Below are positions 55,216-63,848 of a DNA stretch of 64,000 nucleotides, piece after piece (position 1 is the first letter of the stretch; each line of letters starts with the position of its first letter). Made by a program: the position numbers and the translations under genes. This DNA is from Bacteroidota bacterium. Its GTDB lineage: Bacteria; Bacteroidota; Bacteroidia; Chitinophagales; Chitinophagaceae. The DNA lies in the NCBI GenBank assembly GCA_018266575.1, contig JAFEAE010000022.1:1-64000 (forward strand), given 5' to 3'. The notes beneath the pieces were generated by a model. It was not told where the DNA came from and made no database searches. It saw only the letters and a program-made list of their open reading frames with translations.

Positions 55216-55521
55216 AGGTTATATAGTTAATATAGGTTAGGAAGAGAATGACCAGTTAAGAAGATTGGATAATAAGGATTCATCCTGTTTCAAAACAGGA
55301 TGAGACTGACAAATAAATTATACGTAGTCTATGATATGAAAGATTTGTTTTCATACATAAGGCTTAATGAAACTTGATGTAACAGACCGAAAAATAGGGC
55401 AGGGAAATTTTTGAGAAGGAGTATGATGAATCCGGAAGTTATTAAAATAATGAAACCGGCCTATACCCTGAAAGTGGAATTTTGACCACGAAAGAGAGAA
55501 TACAATAATTACCTGAAAAAT
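55216..55521. other. 306-base intergenic region
   Basis: No ORF is supported. TCATCCTGTTT at 55280-55290 and its complement at 55293-55303 form an almost gapless 11-base palindrome; there is no T tract. The rest is AT-rich. Confidence 0.5.
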
Positions 55522-57666
55522 TTACAGTACCCGTTTTACAAACAATCTCACGGAGTTTATCGCAAGCACAACATCGCTTAAACCCATTGCAAATGCTGCA
55601 ATTGGTGGTGAAAGAAAGCCAAATGCTGCAACAGGTATTGCAATTATATTATAGAAGAACGCCCAGAATAAATTTTGTTTGATGGTAATAAATGTATGAT
55701 TGCCTAACCCCAGCGCAAGTGGGAGATTTTTGATACCATTATTCATCAGCACCACATCTGCCGTTTGCATGGCAATATGCGACGCATCACTCATGGAAAT
55801 CCCAATGGTTGCTCTTGCCAATGCTGGTGCATCATTAATGCCATCACCAATCATTGCCGTCGGCGCGTTCCTGTTCAATAGTTCAACTTTATTTAATTTT
55901 TGTGCAGGAGTTTGCTCAGCGATCACTTCATCAATTCCAAGTTTTGCAGCCAGCACCTCACATTTTTCTTTATGGTCACCGCTTAATAAAATGGTTTTGA
56001 TATTTTTCTCTCTAAAATAATCCACGACATTTTTCGCTTCCCGTCTTATTTCATCCTGCACATTTATCCAGCCAAGCAATTCATTATTTTGTATGACATA
56101 TACACTGTGTTTATTATCCTGCGTAAGCTCCGAGGCAATTTTATAAGAACCTGCCTGAAAAATATTTCCGTCCTTATCTTCGGCTTTCATACCAAGCCCT
56201 TTTATCTCTTCAATTTTTTTCCAGCGAATTTCGTTTTTTGTTTTCCAGGATGAAGCAATGCTTTTTGCAATCGGGTGATTGGAGTATTTTTCGAGGGAAA
56301 AAACGATGCGTTGAAACTCGTCAATAGTGATTGGTGAATGGTCAATGGATGAATTATGAGTTGTTAACTGAAAACTGTCTACTGAAAACTGTCCGGTTGT
56401 CAATGTTCCTGTTTTATCAAATACAACCTGTCGGATGTTTTTGAATAGTTCCAATGATTTTGCATGGCGGAACAATATACCGTTTCTTGCTGCACGCCCC
56501 AGCCCTACTGCTATCGCAGCTGGTGTAGCTAATCCCATTGCACAAGGGCATGCAATTACGAGTACCGCAATACTTCGCATAAGCGAAGGCGTTAGTTCGT
56601 GCAGATAAATATAATTTCCGATAAATGTTATTGCAGCAATACCCAAAACTACCGGAACAAAAATGGCGCTTATTTTATCTGCTAATTGTTGCACCGGCGG
56701 TTTTTCACCTTGCGCTTGCTTTACAAGATTAATGATATTGGAAAGAACCGATTCGCTTGCTGCCGCTGTGACCTGCGCTTTTATTGTTCCGTCAATGATA
56801 ATGCTTCCGCCAATGAGAAAGTCTTTTGCCTGTTTGTCAACAGGGAGGCTTTCTCCGGTAATGATGCTTTCGTTTACATTCGCATCTCCCCATAAAATTT
56901 TACAATCTGCAGGCACTTGTTCTCCTGATTTTATAAGGATCAGATCGCCGCTCCGCAATTGTGTATTTTCAATCGGGAAAATCTGCTCCTGGTGGTCGCC
57001 GTCAAACGCTATCATGTTTGCCATTACCTTTTGCGATTTTGCCAAACTATTCAATGCTTTTTGGGTAGATTGAATGGTTACGTCTTCCATATAATTTCCG
57101 AAAAACACCAGTGTGATTATGGCAGCCGCAGTTTCATAAAACAAATAATCACTACCGAGATGAAAGATGGTTCCGACAAAACTATAAGCAAACGCAGCCG
57201 TTGCACCGATAGCAACAAGCACATTCATATTCGGCATTTTGTTGCGGATGCTTTGAATAGCGCTTCTTCCAAAAAAACCCATTCCAATTATATAAACAGG
57301 AATACATAATGCTAATTGCAGCCAGGGATTCATCAGCCAATGAAAATGGATCCATTTATCCAGCATGTGCAACATTAACGGCGCTGTAAAAATTAAACAG
57401 AATAAAAATTTCTGAAGATGGGTTTTTAAAAAGCGTTTATTGGTTGGCGTTATATCGTTATCACCTGTATGTACATGATAACCCAGCGATTCGATGCCTT
57501 TGATTATATCCGGTTTGGAAATAGCGTTGGCAGTATCAAAACTTACATCGCCTCCAATAAGGTTCACTTTCACGTTTTGCAGGCCTTCTTTTTTAAGGTA
57601 ATTGCCAACAGTTAGTGCACAATTGGAGCAACTCATGCCCTCTACTTTCCAGTTTATTGTTTCCAA
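55522..57666 (-). CDS. copA: Copper-transporting P-type ATPase
   Basis: 714 residues. One N-terminal metal domain (GMSCSNC, Cys13 and Cys16), eight membrane helices, the ion motif CPC in VIACPCAMGLATPAA, phosphorylation motif DKTGTLT (Asp417), and GDGINDAPALA. It exports Cu(I). Right after DKTGTLT, about residues 425-447, the protein carries a stretch that matches the intergenic repeat units in base sequence (56325-56390); the frame stays open. A lone promoter is upstream. Confidence 0.92.
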   Translation of the reverse strand: METINWKVEGMSCSNCALTVGNYLKKEGLQNVKVNLIGGDVSFDTANAISKPDIIKGIESLGYHVHTGDNDITPTNKRFLKTHLQKFLFCLIFTAPLMLHMLDKWIHFHWLMNPWLQLALCIPVYIIGMGFFGRSAIQSIRNKMPNMNVLVAIGATAAFAYSFVGTIFHLGSDYLFYETAAAIITLVFFGNYMEDVTIQSTQKALNSLAKSQKVMANMIAFDGDHQEQIFPIENTQLRSGDLILIKSGEQVPADCKILWGDANVNESIITGESLPVDKQAKDFLIGGSIIIDGTIKAQVTAAASESVLSNIINLVKQAQGEKPPVQQLADKISAIFVPVVLGIAAITFIGNYIYLHELTPSLMRSIAVLVIACPCAMGLATPAAIAVGLGRAARNGILFRHAKSLELFKNIRQVVFDKTGTLTTGQFSVDSFQLTTHNSSIDHSPITIDEFQRIVFSLEKYSNHPIAKSIASSWKTKNEIRWKKIEEIKGLGMKAEDKDGNIFQAGSYKIASELTQDNKHSVYVIQNNELLGWINVQDEIRREAKNVVDYFREKNIKTILLSGDHKEKCEVLAAKLGIDEVIAEQTPAQKLNKVELLNRNAPTAMIGDGINDAPALARATIGISMSDASHIAMQTADVVLMNNGIKNLPLALGLGNHTFITIKQNLFWAFFYNIIAIPVAAFGFLSPPIAAFAMGLSDVVLAINSVRLFVKRVL
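56325..56390 (-). repeat. Intergenic-type repeat in frame inside copA
   Basis: The minus-strand bases contain CAGTTTTCAGTAGACAGTTT, then TTAACAACTCATAATTCATC and CATTGACCATTCACCA units, as found between genes at 46.0, 60.3 and 63.1 kb. In the protein this gives a short Ser/Thr/His/Ile-rich insert in a loop of the nucleotide domain. Confidence 0.6.
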
Positions 57667-57711
57667 TATTTGCGAAGTTTATCCTGTTTCTTTTTGATAA
57701 CAAGTAATGGG

Positions 57712-57742
57712 CAAATTTAGTTCAATAAGGAGTTTCCCGCAA
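57712..57742 (-). promoter_or_regulatory. Bacteroidota-type promoter of copA
   Basis: On the minus strand: TTG (57742-57740), 20 bases, TAAATTTG (57719-57712), about 45 bases before the copA ATG at 57666. Confidence 0.5.
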
Positions 57743-57827
57743 CTACGCAGCTCTTGTCTGAACTTGGATTTATGGGATTTTTGTGATTTTTGAGAGAGCG
57801 TCTGCTATAAAAAAAAGTAAGCGGCAC

Positions 57828-57853
57828 GTCATTCCCGCGTAGGCGGGAATGAC
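57828..57853. repeat. Palindromic repeat GTCATTCCCGC-n4-GCGGGAATGAC, copy 2
   Basis: An 11-base perfect stem with loop GTAG, then GGTAAAAGTGTTTGCAGAT, similar to the right flank of copy 1 at 40404-40423. Confidence 0.75.
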
Positions 57854-58108
57854 GGTAAAAGTGTTTGCAGATATTGACTCGTTGAACTTTGAATTGCAAA
57901 TTCTCAACAGGATGTTACACATCGCTCAATAGAATTGCTGCAGTACAAGAGTGCGACGCAACGATGCTGAAGAGAGAACGTATGCTGATTACCCAAAAAA
58001 TCAAAAGTTAAAATTAAAAAGCTAAAAGTAAATAGCAGTGTTTTTGGTTTTTGCTTTTGACTTTTTACTGAATATAAAATCGTACATCGTAAATCGTACA
58101 TTCGCAGG

Positions 58109-58525
58109 ATGGAATTTACATTCGACCTGGAACATATTCACAATGCTGCAAAAAAATTCTGGCAGCTTGCAGGTGATAAAAAAGTTTTTGCTTTTCATGG
58201 AGAAATGGGGGCGGGAAAAACAACGTTTATCCACGCATTATGCGATGAAAAAAAAGTGAAAAGTACTGTTGGCAGCCCGACATTTTCGATCATTAATGAA
58301 TACGCGTATGATGACGGAAAAATTTTTCATATAGATCTGTACCGTTTAAAAGATGAAGAAGATGCAATACGTGCCGGTGTAGAAGATTGCTTGTACACCG
58401 GCGCGATTTGCCTTGTAGAGTGGCCCGACAAGGCACCCGGAATTTTTCCTGAAGAAACGGTGCATATCCATATTTCAACACTGCCGAAAAGAGCAGAAAG
58501 ATTATTATTAATTGACGGGTATTAA
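58109..58525 (+). CDS. tsaE: tRNA threonylcarbamoyl-adenosine ATPase TsaE
   Basis: 138 residues. Walker A HGEMGAGKTTF at 30-40, GSPTFSIINEY, HIDLYRLKDEEDA and LVEWPDKAPG are family motifs. It supports t6A tRNA modification with TsaB and TsaD. The alanine dehydrogenase gene follows after 77 bases. Confidence 0.92.
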   Translation: MEFTFDLEHIHNAAKKFWQLAGDKKVFAFHGEMGAGKTTFIHALCDEKKVKSTVGSPTFSIINEYAYDDGKIFHIDLYRLKDEEDAIRAGVEDCLYTGAICLVEWPDKAPGIFPEETVHIHISTLPKRAERLLLIDGY

Positions 58526-58602
58526 TGCTTCCATTTCAATTTAAAATTGTAATTTAACTGTTCACCCGATTGCAAAAAACGATCAACGATAAGCCCTGAA
58601 AC

Positions 58603-59817
58603 ATGTCGCAGCAAAAACCAATCATCAGCACTTCTTTCAGCTATGAAACATTAGAGGAGACACTTGATATCAAACCGGAAGGTGCGCAACTGCATATTGG
58701 TATTCCTAAGGAAACGGCGTTCCAGGAAAACCGTATTGCATTAACGCCGGAAGCGGTGAGCGTGTTGGTTAGCAACGGGCATGAGGTGGTGATAGAGCAC
58801 AATGCCGGTGAAGCTGCACATTACCGCGACAAAGATTATAGTGAAGCAGGTGCAAAGATCGTTTATGAAAAAGCACAGGTGTTCAAGGCGCCGGTGCTGG
58901 TGAAAGCTGCGCCGGTTATTGAGGAAGATGTTCCGCTTTTGCAGATGAACCAGGTGGTAATCTCTCCTATTCATTTATCCGCAATGAAAGCCGAGTTGCT
59001 GGAAAAAATGATGGAGAAAAAAATCTCTGCAATCTCTTTTGAAAATTTAAAAGATGACAGCGGCACGTATCCGATCGTTCGCAGCATGAGCGAAATTGCA
59101 GGAAGCGCTGTGATGCTGATAGCAGGACAATACCTCGGTTCGGCAAATCATGGCAAAGGCGTTTTGCTTGGTGGCATTTCCGGAATTCCGCCGACAAAAG
59201 TTATTATACTTGGCGCGGGTATCGTGGGTGAATATGCAACACGGGCGGCATTGGCACTTGGCGCTTCGGTAAAAGTTTTTGATAACAGTGTTTATCGCCT
59301 CAAACGTTTGCAGAATAACGTTGGGCAACGAATTTATACGTCTGTTATTGAACCACGCATTTTATCCAAACAACTTAAAACCTGCGAGGTAGCTGTTGGT
59401 GCGCTTTCCTCACAAAGCGGCAGAACTCCTGTTGTGGTAACAGAAGAAATGGTCAGCAATATGCGCCCCGGTAGTGTAGTCATTGACGTTAGTATCGACC
59501 GCGGAGGATGTTTTGAAACATCAGAGATCACTTCACACGAGCACCCGATATTTATGAAATATGGTGTGATACATTATTGTGTGCCGAATATTCCTTCCGG
59601 TTTTGCAAGAACTGCCTCTCACGCAATCAGTAATGTATTAATGCCCTTATTGCTTGAAGCTGGCGAAGAAGGCGGCTTTGAAAATTTAGTATGGCATAAA
59701 GTACATCTGCGCAGTGGCATATATTTGTTTAAAGGCGCACTTACCAATTTCCACCTCAGCGAGCGTTTCGATTTGAAATATACTGATTTGAATTTATTGA
59801 TCGCGAGCCAGAGATAG
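58603..59817 (+). CDS. ald: Alanine dehydrogenase
   Basis: 404 residues; NAD-linked oxidation of alanine to pyruvate. HIGIPKETAFQENRIALTPEAV, EHNAGEAAHYRDKDY, VIILGAGIVGEYATRAAL (nucleotide loop) and VIDVSIDRGGCFETS are family motifs, the last with the usual catalytic region. It is about 30 residues longer at the N-terminus than the common 370-residue form. A transhydrogenase alpha subunit is the nearest alternative; it would be longer. Confidence 0.85.
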   Translation: MSQQKPIISTSFSYETLEETLDIKPEGAQLHIGIPKETAFQENRIALTPEAVSVLVSNGHEVVIEHNAGEAAHYRDKDYSEAGAKIVYEKAQVFKAPVLVKAAPVIEEDVPLLQMNQVVISPIHLSAMKAELLEKMMEKKISAISFENLKDDSGTYPIVRSMSEIAGSAVMLIAGQYLGSANHGKGVLLGGISGIPPTKVIILGAGIVGEYATRAALALGASVKVFDNSVYRLKRLQNNVGQRIYTSVIEPRILSKQLKTCEVAVGALSSQSGRTPVVVTEEMVSNMRPGSVVIDVSIDRGGCFETSEITSHEHPIFMKYGVIHYCVPNIPSGFARTASHAISNVLMPLLLEAGEEGGFENLVWHKVHLRSGIYLFKGALTNFHLSERFDLKYTDLNLLIASQR

Positions 59818-59828
59818 ACGTCTCACAG

Positions 59829-59930
59829 ATTTCTCAGATTTCACGGATATGAAATAATAAATCACTTTACTTCATAGTTCATAACTCATACTTAACAATA
59901 TCTGTTAAATCCGTGCAATCTGTGAGAAAT
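59829..59930. repeat. Inverted repeat of the TTTCTCAGATTTCACGGAT type
   Basis: 59829-59848 and 59909-59930 are near complements (ATTTCTCA-GATTTCACGGAT against ATTTCTCACAGATTGCACGG plus AT). They fill the gap between two convergent genes and may fold as a long hairpin. Confidence 0.55.
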
Positions 59931-59931
59931 C

Positions 59932-60597
59932 CTATTTTTTATAATCGAGAATATTCAATCTCTCTTTACAAAAATCATATTCCTGTTTATCATTTGAGCT
60001 AATAATAATAATCCGGTTTGATGAATAATTTTTGATAAGGTGATGATATAATGCAATACCTTCTTCATCGAGGTTGGTGCAGGGTTCATCCAGCAATAAA
60101 ACAAATGTATCAGAAAAAAATGCCTGCGCTAATTTTACGCGTTGTTTCATTCCTGAAGAAAAGTAGCGTATCTGTTTGTGTATTGATTTTTCCAGACCCA
60201 CTTCACCAGAAATTTTTTGGATATCCATGCCCGTTATAAACGGTTTGAAGGTGCTGTGAAATCTGAGGAATTCAACCAGCGTCATTTCTTCGATCACTTC
60301 GAGATAGGGAGTAGCGAGGGAAATGTGAGAATGAAGTTTTTCAGTCGGCAGTTGACAGTTGTCAGTTGACAGTTTTTGACTATCAGCAGGCTGAGAACTG
60401 AAAACTGAAGACTGAAAACCGATGCTTCCTTCGCTCTGCGCAACCGCACCGGCAATTACCTGTAGCAATGTGGATTTACCTGAGCCATTCGGCCCGATAA
60501 TCGCATAGCTATTACCGTTAGTAAACCCGTAATTGATGTGACGGAATATCCAGTCGCGGTTGAAACGTTTGCCAACATCAGTCAGCGTAATCTTCAT
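59932..60597 (-). CDS. ABC transporter ATP-binding protein with repeat insert
   Basis: 222 residues from the ATG at 60597 (overlaps the end of lpxA by 20 bases; an in-frame ATG at 60666 is less likely). Walker A GPNGSGKST at 35-43, signature RYFSSGMKQRVKLAQAF, Walker B VLLLDEPCTNLD. Between residues about 61 and 90 the protein holds a Ser/Gln-rich stretch (QSSVFSSQPADSQKLS and more) encoded by repeat units; related proteins go almost directly from Walker A strand to HISLATPYLE. The transported substrate is unknown. Confidence 0.82.
   Translation of the reverse strand: MKITLTDVGKRFNRDWIFRHINYGFTNGNSYAIIGPNGSGKSTLLQVIAGAVAQSEGSIGFQSSVFSSQPADSQKLSTDNCQLPTEKLHSHISLATPYLEVIEEMTLVEFLRFHSTFKPFITGMDIQKISGEVGLEKSIHKQIRYFSSGMKQRVKLAQAFFSDTFVLLLDEPCTNLDEEGIALYHHLIKNYSSNRIIIISSNDKQEYDFCKERLNILDYKK
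60331..60417 (-). repeat. Intergenic-type repeat in frame inside the ABC ATPase
   Basis: Plus-strand bases include CAGTCGGCAGTTGACAGTTG, then TCAGTTGACAGTTTTTGA, and GAACTGAAAACTGAAGACTG units, the same kinds as in the gaps near 1.75 and 46.0 kb. It keeps the reading frame and adds about 29 residues. Confidence 0.65.
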
Positions 60598-61384
60598 CAA
60601 TGCTGTTTTTGGAGTAGCGTTTGATAATACCTCTTCCACTTTCGCGGATAAAAGTAACGATTTCATCGCGTTCGTCTGTAGCCGGAAATTCTTCTTCCAG
60701 GAATTCGAGCGCCTGTGAAGTATTCATCCCTTTGTTATAAAGGATGCGGTAGATATCGAGGATGTGATTTATTTTTTCAACTGCAAAACCTCTTCTTTTC
60801 AATCCCACAGAATTTACACCAGAATAACTTAATGGCTGGCGCCCTGCTTTGATATAAGGAGGAACATCTTTACTGATCAAAGAACCGCCGCTTACGAATG
60901 AATGTTGCCCGATCTGTACAAACTGATGCACGGCGCACATTCCTCCGAGTATAGTCCAATCACCCATTACCACATGCCCTGCCATTTGTGTGTTATTGCT
61001 CATAATGCAATTGCTTCCGATAAAACAATCATGCGCAATATGGCTGTATGCCATGATCAGGCAGTTTTTTCCAACTTTGGTTTTTCCACGGTCTTTTGTG
61101 CCGCGGTTAATGGTAACAAATTCCCTCACAGTTGTGTTATCTCCGATTTCAACGAGCGAATCTTCTCCCTCATATTTTAAATCCTGTGGTATGGCTGAAA
61201 TTACTGCACCGGGAAAAATGCGGCAATTCTTTCCGATGCGTGCGCCTTCCATGATAGTTACATTACTACCAATCCACGTTCCGTCGCCTATTTCTACATT
61301 TTGATGAATTACTGTAAACGGATCCACCTTAACGTTGCCAGCTAATTTTGCGTTGGGGTGAATATACGTATGCGGATGGATCAT
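60578..61384 (-). CDS. lpxA: UDP-N-acetylglucosamine acyltransferase
   Basis: 268 residues from the ATG at 61384; an in-frame ATG at 61432 would add 16 polar residues. Hexapeptide repeats run through the first two thirds; the catalytic His is in SHIAHDC (His118). VHQFVQIGQHSF and the helical C-terminus are also usual. It adds the first acyl chain of lipid A. It lies between lpxC-fabZ and the ABC gene. Confidence 0.92.
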   Translation of the reverse strand: MIHPHTYIHPNAKLAGNVKVDPFTVIHQNVEIGDGTWIGSNVTIMEGARIGKNCRIFPGAVISAIPQDLKYEGEDSLVEIGDNTTVREFVTINRGTKDRGKTKVGKNCLIMAYSHIAHDCFIGSNCIMSNNTQMAGHVVMGDWTILGGMCAVHQFVQIGQHSFVSGGSLISKDVPPYIKAGRQPLSYSGVNSVGLKRRGFAVEKINHILDIYRILYNKGMNTSQALEFLEEEFPATDERDEIVTFIRESGRGIIKRYSKNSIDEDYAD

Positions 61385-61479
61385 TGATCTGTTGGTTTTT
61401 ACTGGTTGCGATGGTTCTATTTTATACATCATACTTAAGGTATACGCTTGATTTCATAAGTCAGTTGCGGTTACCTTCG

Positions 61480-61507
61480 TAAGATTTTACAAAATTGTAA
61501 AATCTTA
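61480..61507. terminator. AT-rich hairpin between lpxC-fabZ and lpxA
   Basis: TAAGATTTTAC (61480-61490), loop AAAATT, GTAAAATCTTA (61497-61507). No T tract follows on the minus strand, so it may instead pause or protect the message. Confidence 0.4.
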
Positions 61508-61603
61508 TAGTATATAAAAAATGCCAGGCTTCTGCTCGCCTGACAGAACAAATATAAATTTAATTATCAACATTTATGCCTTAGAAAGTCTGCGCCCTAT
61601 TCA

Positions 61604-63010
61604 TTAACTTCTCTTTACCAATTGAGCTACAAGGTCGGCTTCTGTAGCAATTTTGTTTCCTACAAAAACGGTACCGCGCATTTCGCAAATGCCTCTCCTG
61701 ATAGGAGAAAGCAATTCCATACGTAATATCATTGTATCTCCCGGAACCACTTTTTGCTTGAATTTACAATTATCGATCTTCAAAAAGTAGGTATCATATT
61801 CTCCCTTGGGCATTGCATTGATTGCAAGGATACCTCCCGTCTGCGCCAAAGCTTCTATTTGCAAAACACCGGGCATAACCGGGTTTCCGGGAAAGTGTCC
61901 TACGAAAAACGGCTCATTGAACGTAACATTCTTAATACCGACAATATAGTTATCGGTAAGTTCAATGATCTTATCAACCAATAAAAAAGGATAACGGTGC
62001 GGTAATGTTTTTTCGATCTGCTGTGTATTATAGATTGGCGGCTGACTTGGGTTATATACCGGCACATTACGCACGTGCTTATTTTTCTTTATATAGTGCT
62101 TTAGCTTTTTTGCAAATTCCACATTGGTTGAGTGACCAGGGCGGTTTGCAATGATATGCGATTTGATAGGATAACCGATCAATGCCAGGTCTCCTACTAC
62201 ATCCAATAGTTTATGACGTGCAGGTTCATTCGGGAAACGTAGTTCAAGATTGTTCAGGTAACCTTCGCTTTTTACTTCTATTTTTTCACGTTTGAAAGCT
62301 TTTGCCAACCGTGTCATTTCTTCTTCAGTCACAGGCTTATCTACCACCACAATCGCATTATTGATATCGCCGCCTTTCACTAAATTATTTTCAAGCAGCG
62401 CTTCAAGTTCATGCAAAAAACAAAATGTACGGCATGGTGCAATTTCTGCTTTAAAATCTTTCATCGATTTTAATCCTGCGTGTTGTGTTCCAAGCACAGG
62501 GCTGTTAAAATCAATAAGTGTAGTTATTTTATAATCCATTGAAGGCATCGCCACCATTTCCACACGTTTCTTTTCATCATAATGTGTAATGTTGGTATCA
62601 ATACTATACCATGCTTTTGCAGCGTCCTGTTCAACAATCCCGGCTTCTTCAATGATCTCTACAAATGGTTCTGAACTTCCGTCAATGATAGGTATTTCGG
62701 GGCCGTTTATCTCTATCAGGCAATTGTCAATTCCCATCCCAACCAATGCAGCAAGCACATGTTCAACGGTACTTACTTTTGCACCATTATCTTCCAGTGT
62801 TGTTCCGCGGGATGTATCCGTAACAAGGTCACAATCGGCTTTTATAACTGGCCTTCCGGCTAGATCGATGCGCTGGAACTGGTAGCCAAACCCGGGGTTA
62901 GCTGGCTTCAACGCCATATCCACTTTAATGCCCGTATGCAATCCCGTTCCTGAAATATGCACAGATGTTGCTAATGTATGCTGCTTATCTGGGTTGAAAT
63001 TTGACTCCAT
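61604..63010 (-). CDS. lpxC: LpxC-FabZ fusion (lipid A deacetylase and 3-hydroxyacyl-ACP dehydratase)
   Basis: 468 residues. Residues 1-300 are LpxC: HISGTGLHTG, zinc His84 in TVEHVLAALVG, and the second zinc site HKLLDVVGD near 264, with the late GHSTNVEFA. Residues about 320-468 are FabZ: LPHRYPFLLVDKI and GHFPGNPVMPGVLQIEALAQ with the catalytic His near 371. The fusion is common in Bacteroidota and links lipid A deacetylation to fatty-acid supply. lpxA follows downstream. Confidence 0.95.
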   Translation of the reverse strand: MESNFNPDKQHTLATSVHISGTGLHTGIKVDMALKPANPGFGYQFQRIDLAGRPVIKADCDLVTDTSRGTTLEDNGAKVSTVEHVLAALVGMGIDNCLIEINGPEIPIIDGSSEPFVEIIEEAGIVEQDAAKAWYSIDTNITHYDEKKRVEMVAMPSMDYKITTLIDFNSPVLGTQHAGLKSMKDFKAEIAPCRTFCFLHELEALLENNLVKGGDINNAIVVVDKPVTEEEMTRLAKAFKREKIEVKSEGYLNNLELRFPNEPARHKLLDVVGDLALIGYPIKSHIIANRPGHSTNVEFAKKLKHYIKKNKHVRNVPVYNPSQPPIYNTQQIEKTLPHRYPFLLVDKIIELTDNYIVGIKNVTFNEPFFVGHFPGNPVMPGVLQIEALAQTGGILAINAMPKGEYDTYFLKIDNCKFKQKVVPGDTMILRMELLSPIRRGICEMRGTVFVGNKIATEADLVAQLVKRS

Positions 63011-63028
63011 TCTTTTTTATTAAGCCGA

Positions 63029-63036
63029 CAAAGATA
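63029..63036 (-). promoter_or_regulatory. TATCTTTG -7 element for lpxC-fabZ
   Basis: An exact TAnnTTTG match on the minus strand 19 bases before the ATG at 63010. The -33 partner falls in a repeat region and is unclear. Confidence 0.45.
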
Positions 63037-63049
63037 CGATTCGAGGGGG

Positions 63050-63210
63050 AATTGTGCATGGTGAATTGTGAATGGTCAATGTTGAGTGGTGAATCGTGAA
63101 TAGTCAATCGTTAATGATGAATAAGGTTTTATATAACAACGGTTAATTATCAATAGCTCAAACAATAAATTCTCGCCACTAACTACTCACCATTGACCAT
63201 TCACAATTCA
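63050..63210. repeat. Inverted GTGAATTGTGAATGGTCAAT-type repeats
   Basis: 63056-63115 has GTGAATTGTGAATGGTCAAT-like units; 63180-63210 has the complement (ACCATTGACCATTCACAATT). They fill the gap between lpxC-fabZ and the GroES-like gene. Confidence 0.65.
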
Positions 63211-63214
63211 CCTG

Positions 63215-63592
63215 TTAGATTTCCTCTTCCCTTTCCAGCATCAAAATGGCGCTTTGCGGAACGATGAAATATTTTTCGTTTTCATATAAAACTTCGGTTG
63301 CACCACTCACCAGGAAAATAGCAATGTCGCCTTCCCGTGCCTGCAGCGGAACATATTTCACCTGGTCGTCCTGGTTCTTCCAGGGTTCATCATCAACAGG
63401 CATTGGTATTGCATAACCCGGGCCGGTTTTAATTACATACCCTTGCTGCACTTTTTCTTTTTCCTGAACGCCCGGCGGCAAATACAAACCGCTATCTGTT
63501 CTTTCATTTGGCTTTGATGGGCGAATGAGAACACGGTCGCCGATAACCACTAATTTTTTAAACTTAATATCAGATGTAAGATGTAAAGCCAT
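63215..63592 (-). CDS. GroES-like co-chaperone family protein
   Basis: 125 residues. VVIGDRVLIRPSKPNERTDSGLYLPPGVQEKEKVQQGYVIKTG has the GroES strand plan in part (RVLIRP, SGLYLPP, GYVIKTGPG), and GDIAIFLVSGATEVLYENEKYFIVPQ matches the late strands, with an extra loop (VDDEPWKNQDDQV). No groEL gene is next to it, so it is probably the second GroES-like protein of Bacteroidota, not the main co-chaperone. Confidence 0.8.
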   Translation of the reverse strand: MALHLTSDIKFKKLVVIGDRVLIRPSKPNERTDSGLYLPPGVQEKEKVQQGYVIKTGPGYAIPMPVDDEPWKNQDDQVKYVPLQAREGDIAIFLVSGATEVLYENEKYFIVPQSAILMLEREEEI

Positions 63593-63615
63593 GTTGTTCG
63601 ATCATTTCAGATTTA

Positions 63616-63623
63616 CAAAAATA
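63616..63623 (-). promoter_or_regulatory. TATTTTTG -7 element for the GroES-like gene
   Basis: An exact TAnnTTTG match on the minus strand 24 bases before the ATG at 63592. Confidence 0.4.
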
Positions 63624-63629
63624 AGAATT

Positions 63630-63750
63630 AGATGACAGTTGTTGGTTGGCAGATGCCAGTCAGCGAAGGTAATTTCCTTTATAAATCAAAGTTGATATTA
63701 TTCGACGAAAGGTGAAGTAAAGGCTATCATCTGCGAACTGTCATCTATCA
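63630..63750. repeat. GATGACAGTTGTTGGTTGGC-type repeat units
   Basis: Units at 63630-63665 and their reverse near 63727-63752 (CTATCATCTGCGAACTGTCA and on), the same class as near 46.0 kb. Confidence 0.55.
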
Positions 63751-63848
63751 TCTTATCTCTCCAGAGCCGAATTATTAACAAAATATTACACGCCGCATTA
63801 TTATCACAGGCAAATGATTTAATTTTATTTGTACTTAAAATAAAAAAT

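Larger units (their letters stand above)
57667..58108. repeat. 442-base repeat-filled region, dispersed repeat copy F
   Basis: 57712-57742 is the promoter of copA (minus). 57828-57853 is the GTCATTCCCGC palindrome. 57921-58000 is the fullest copy of the dispersed repeat (core 57952-57972). An AT-rich stretch leads to tsaE at 58109. No gene is supported. Confidence 0.7.
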
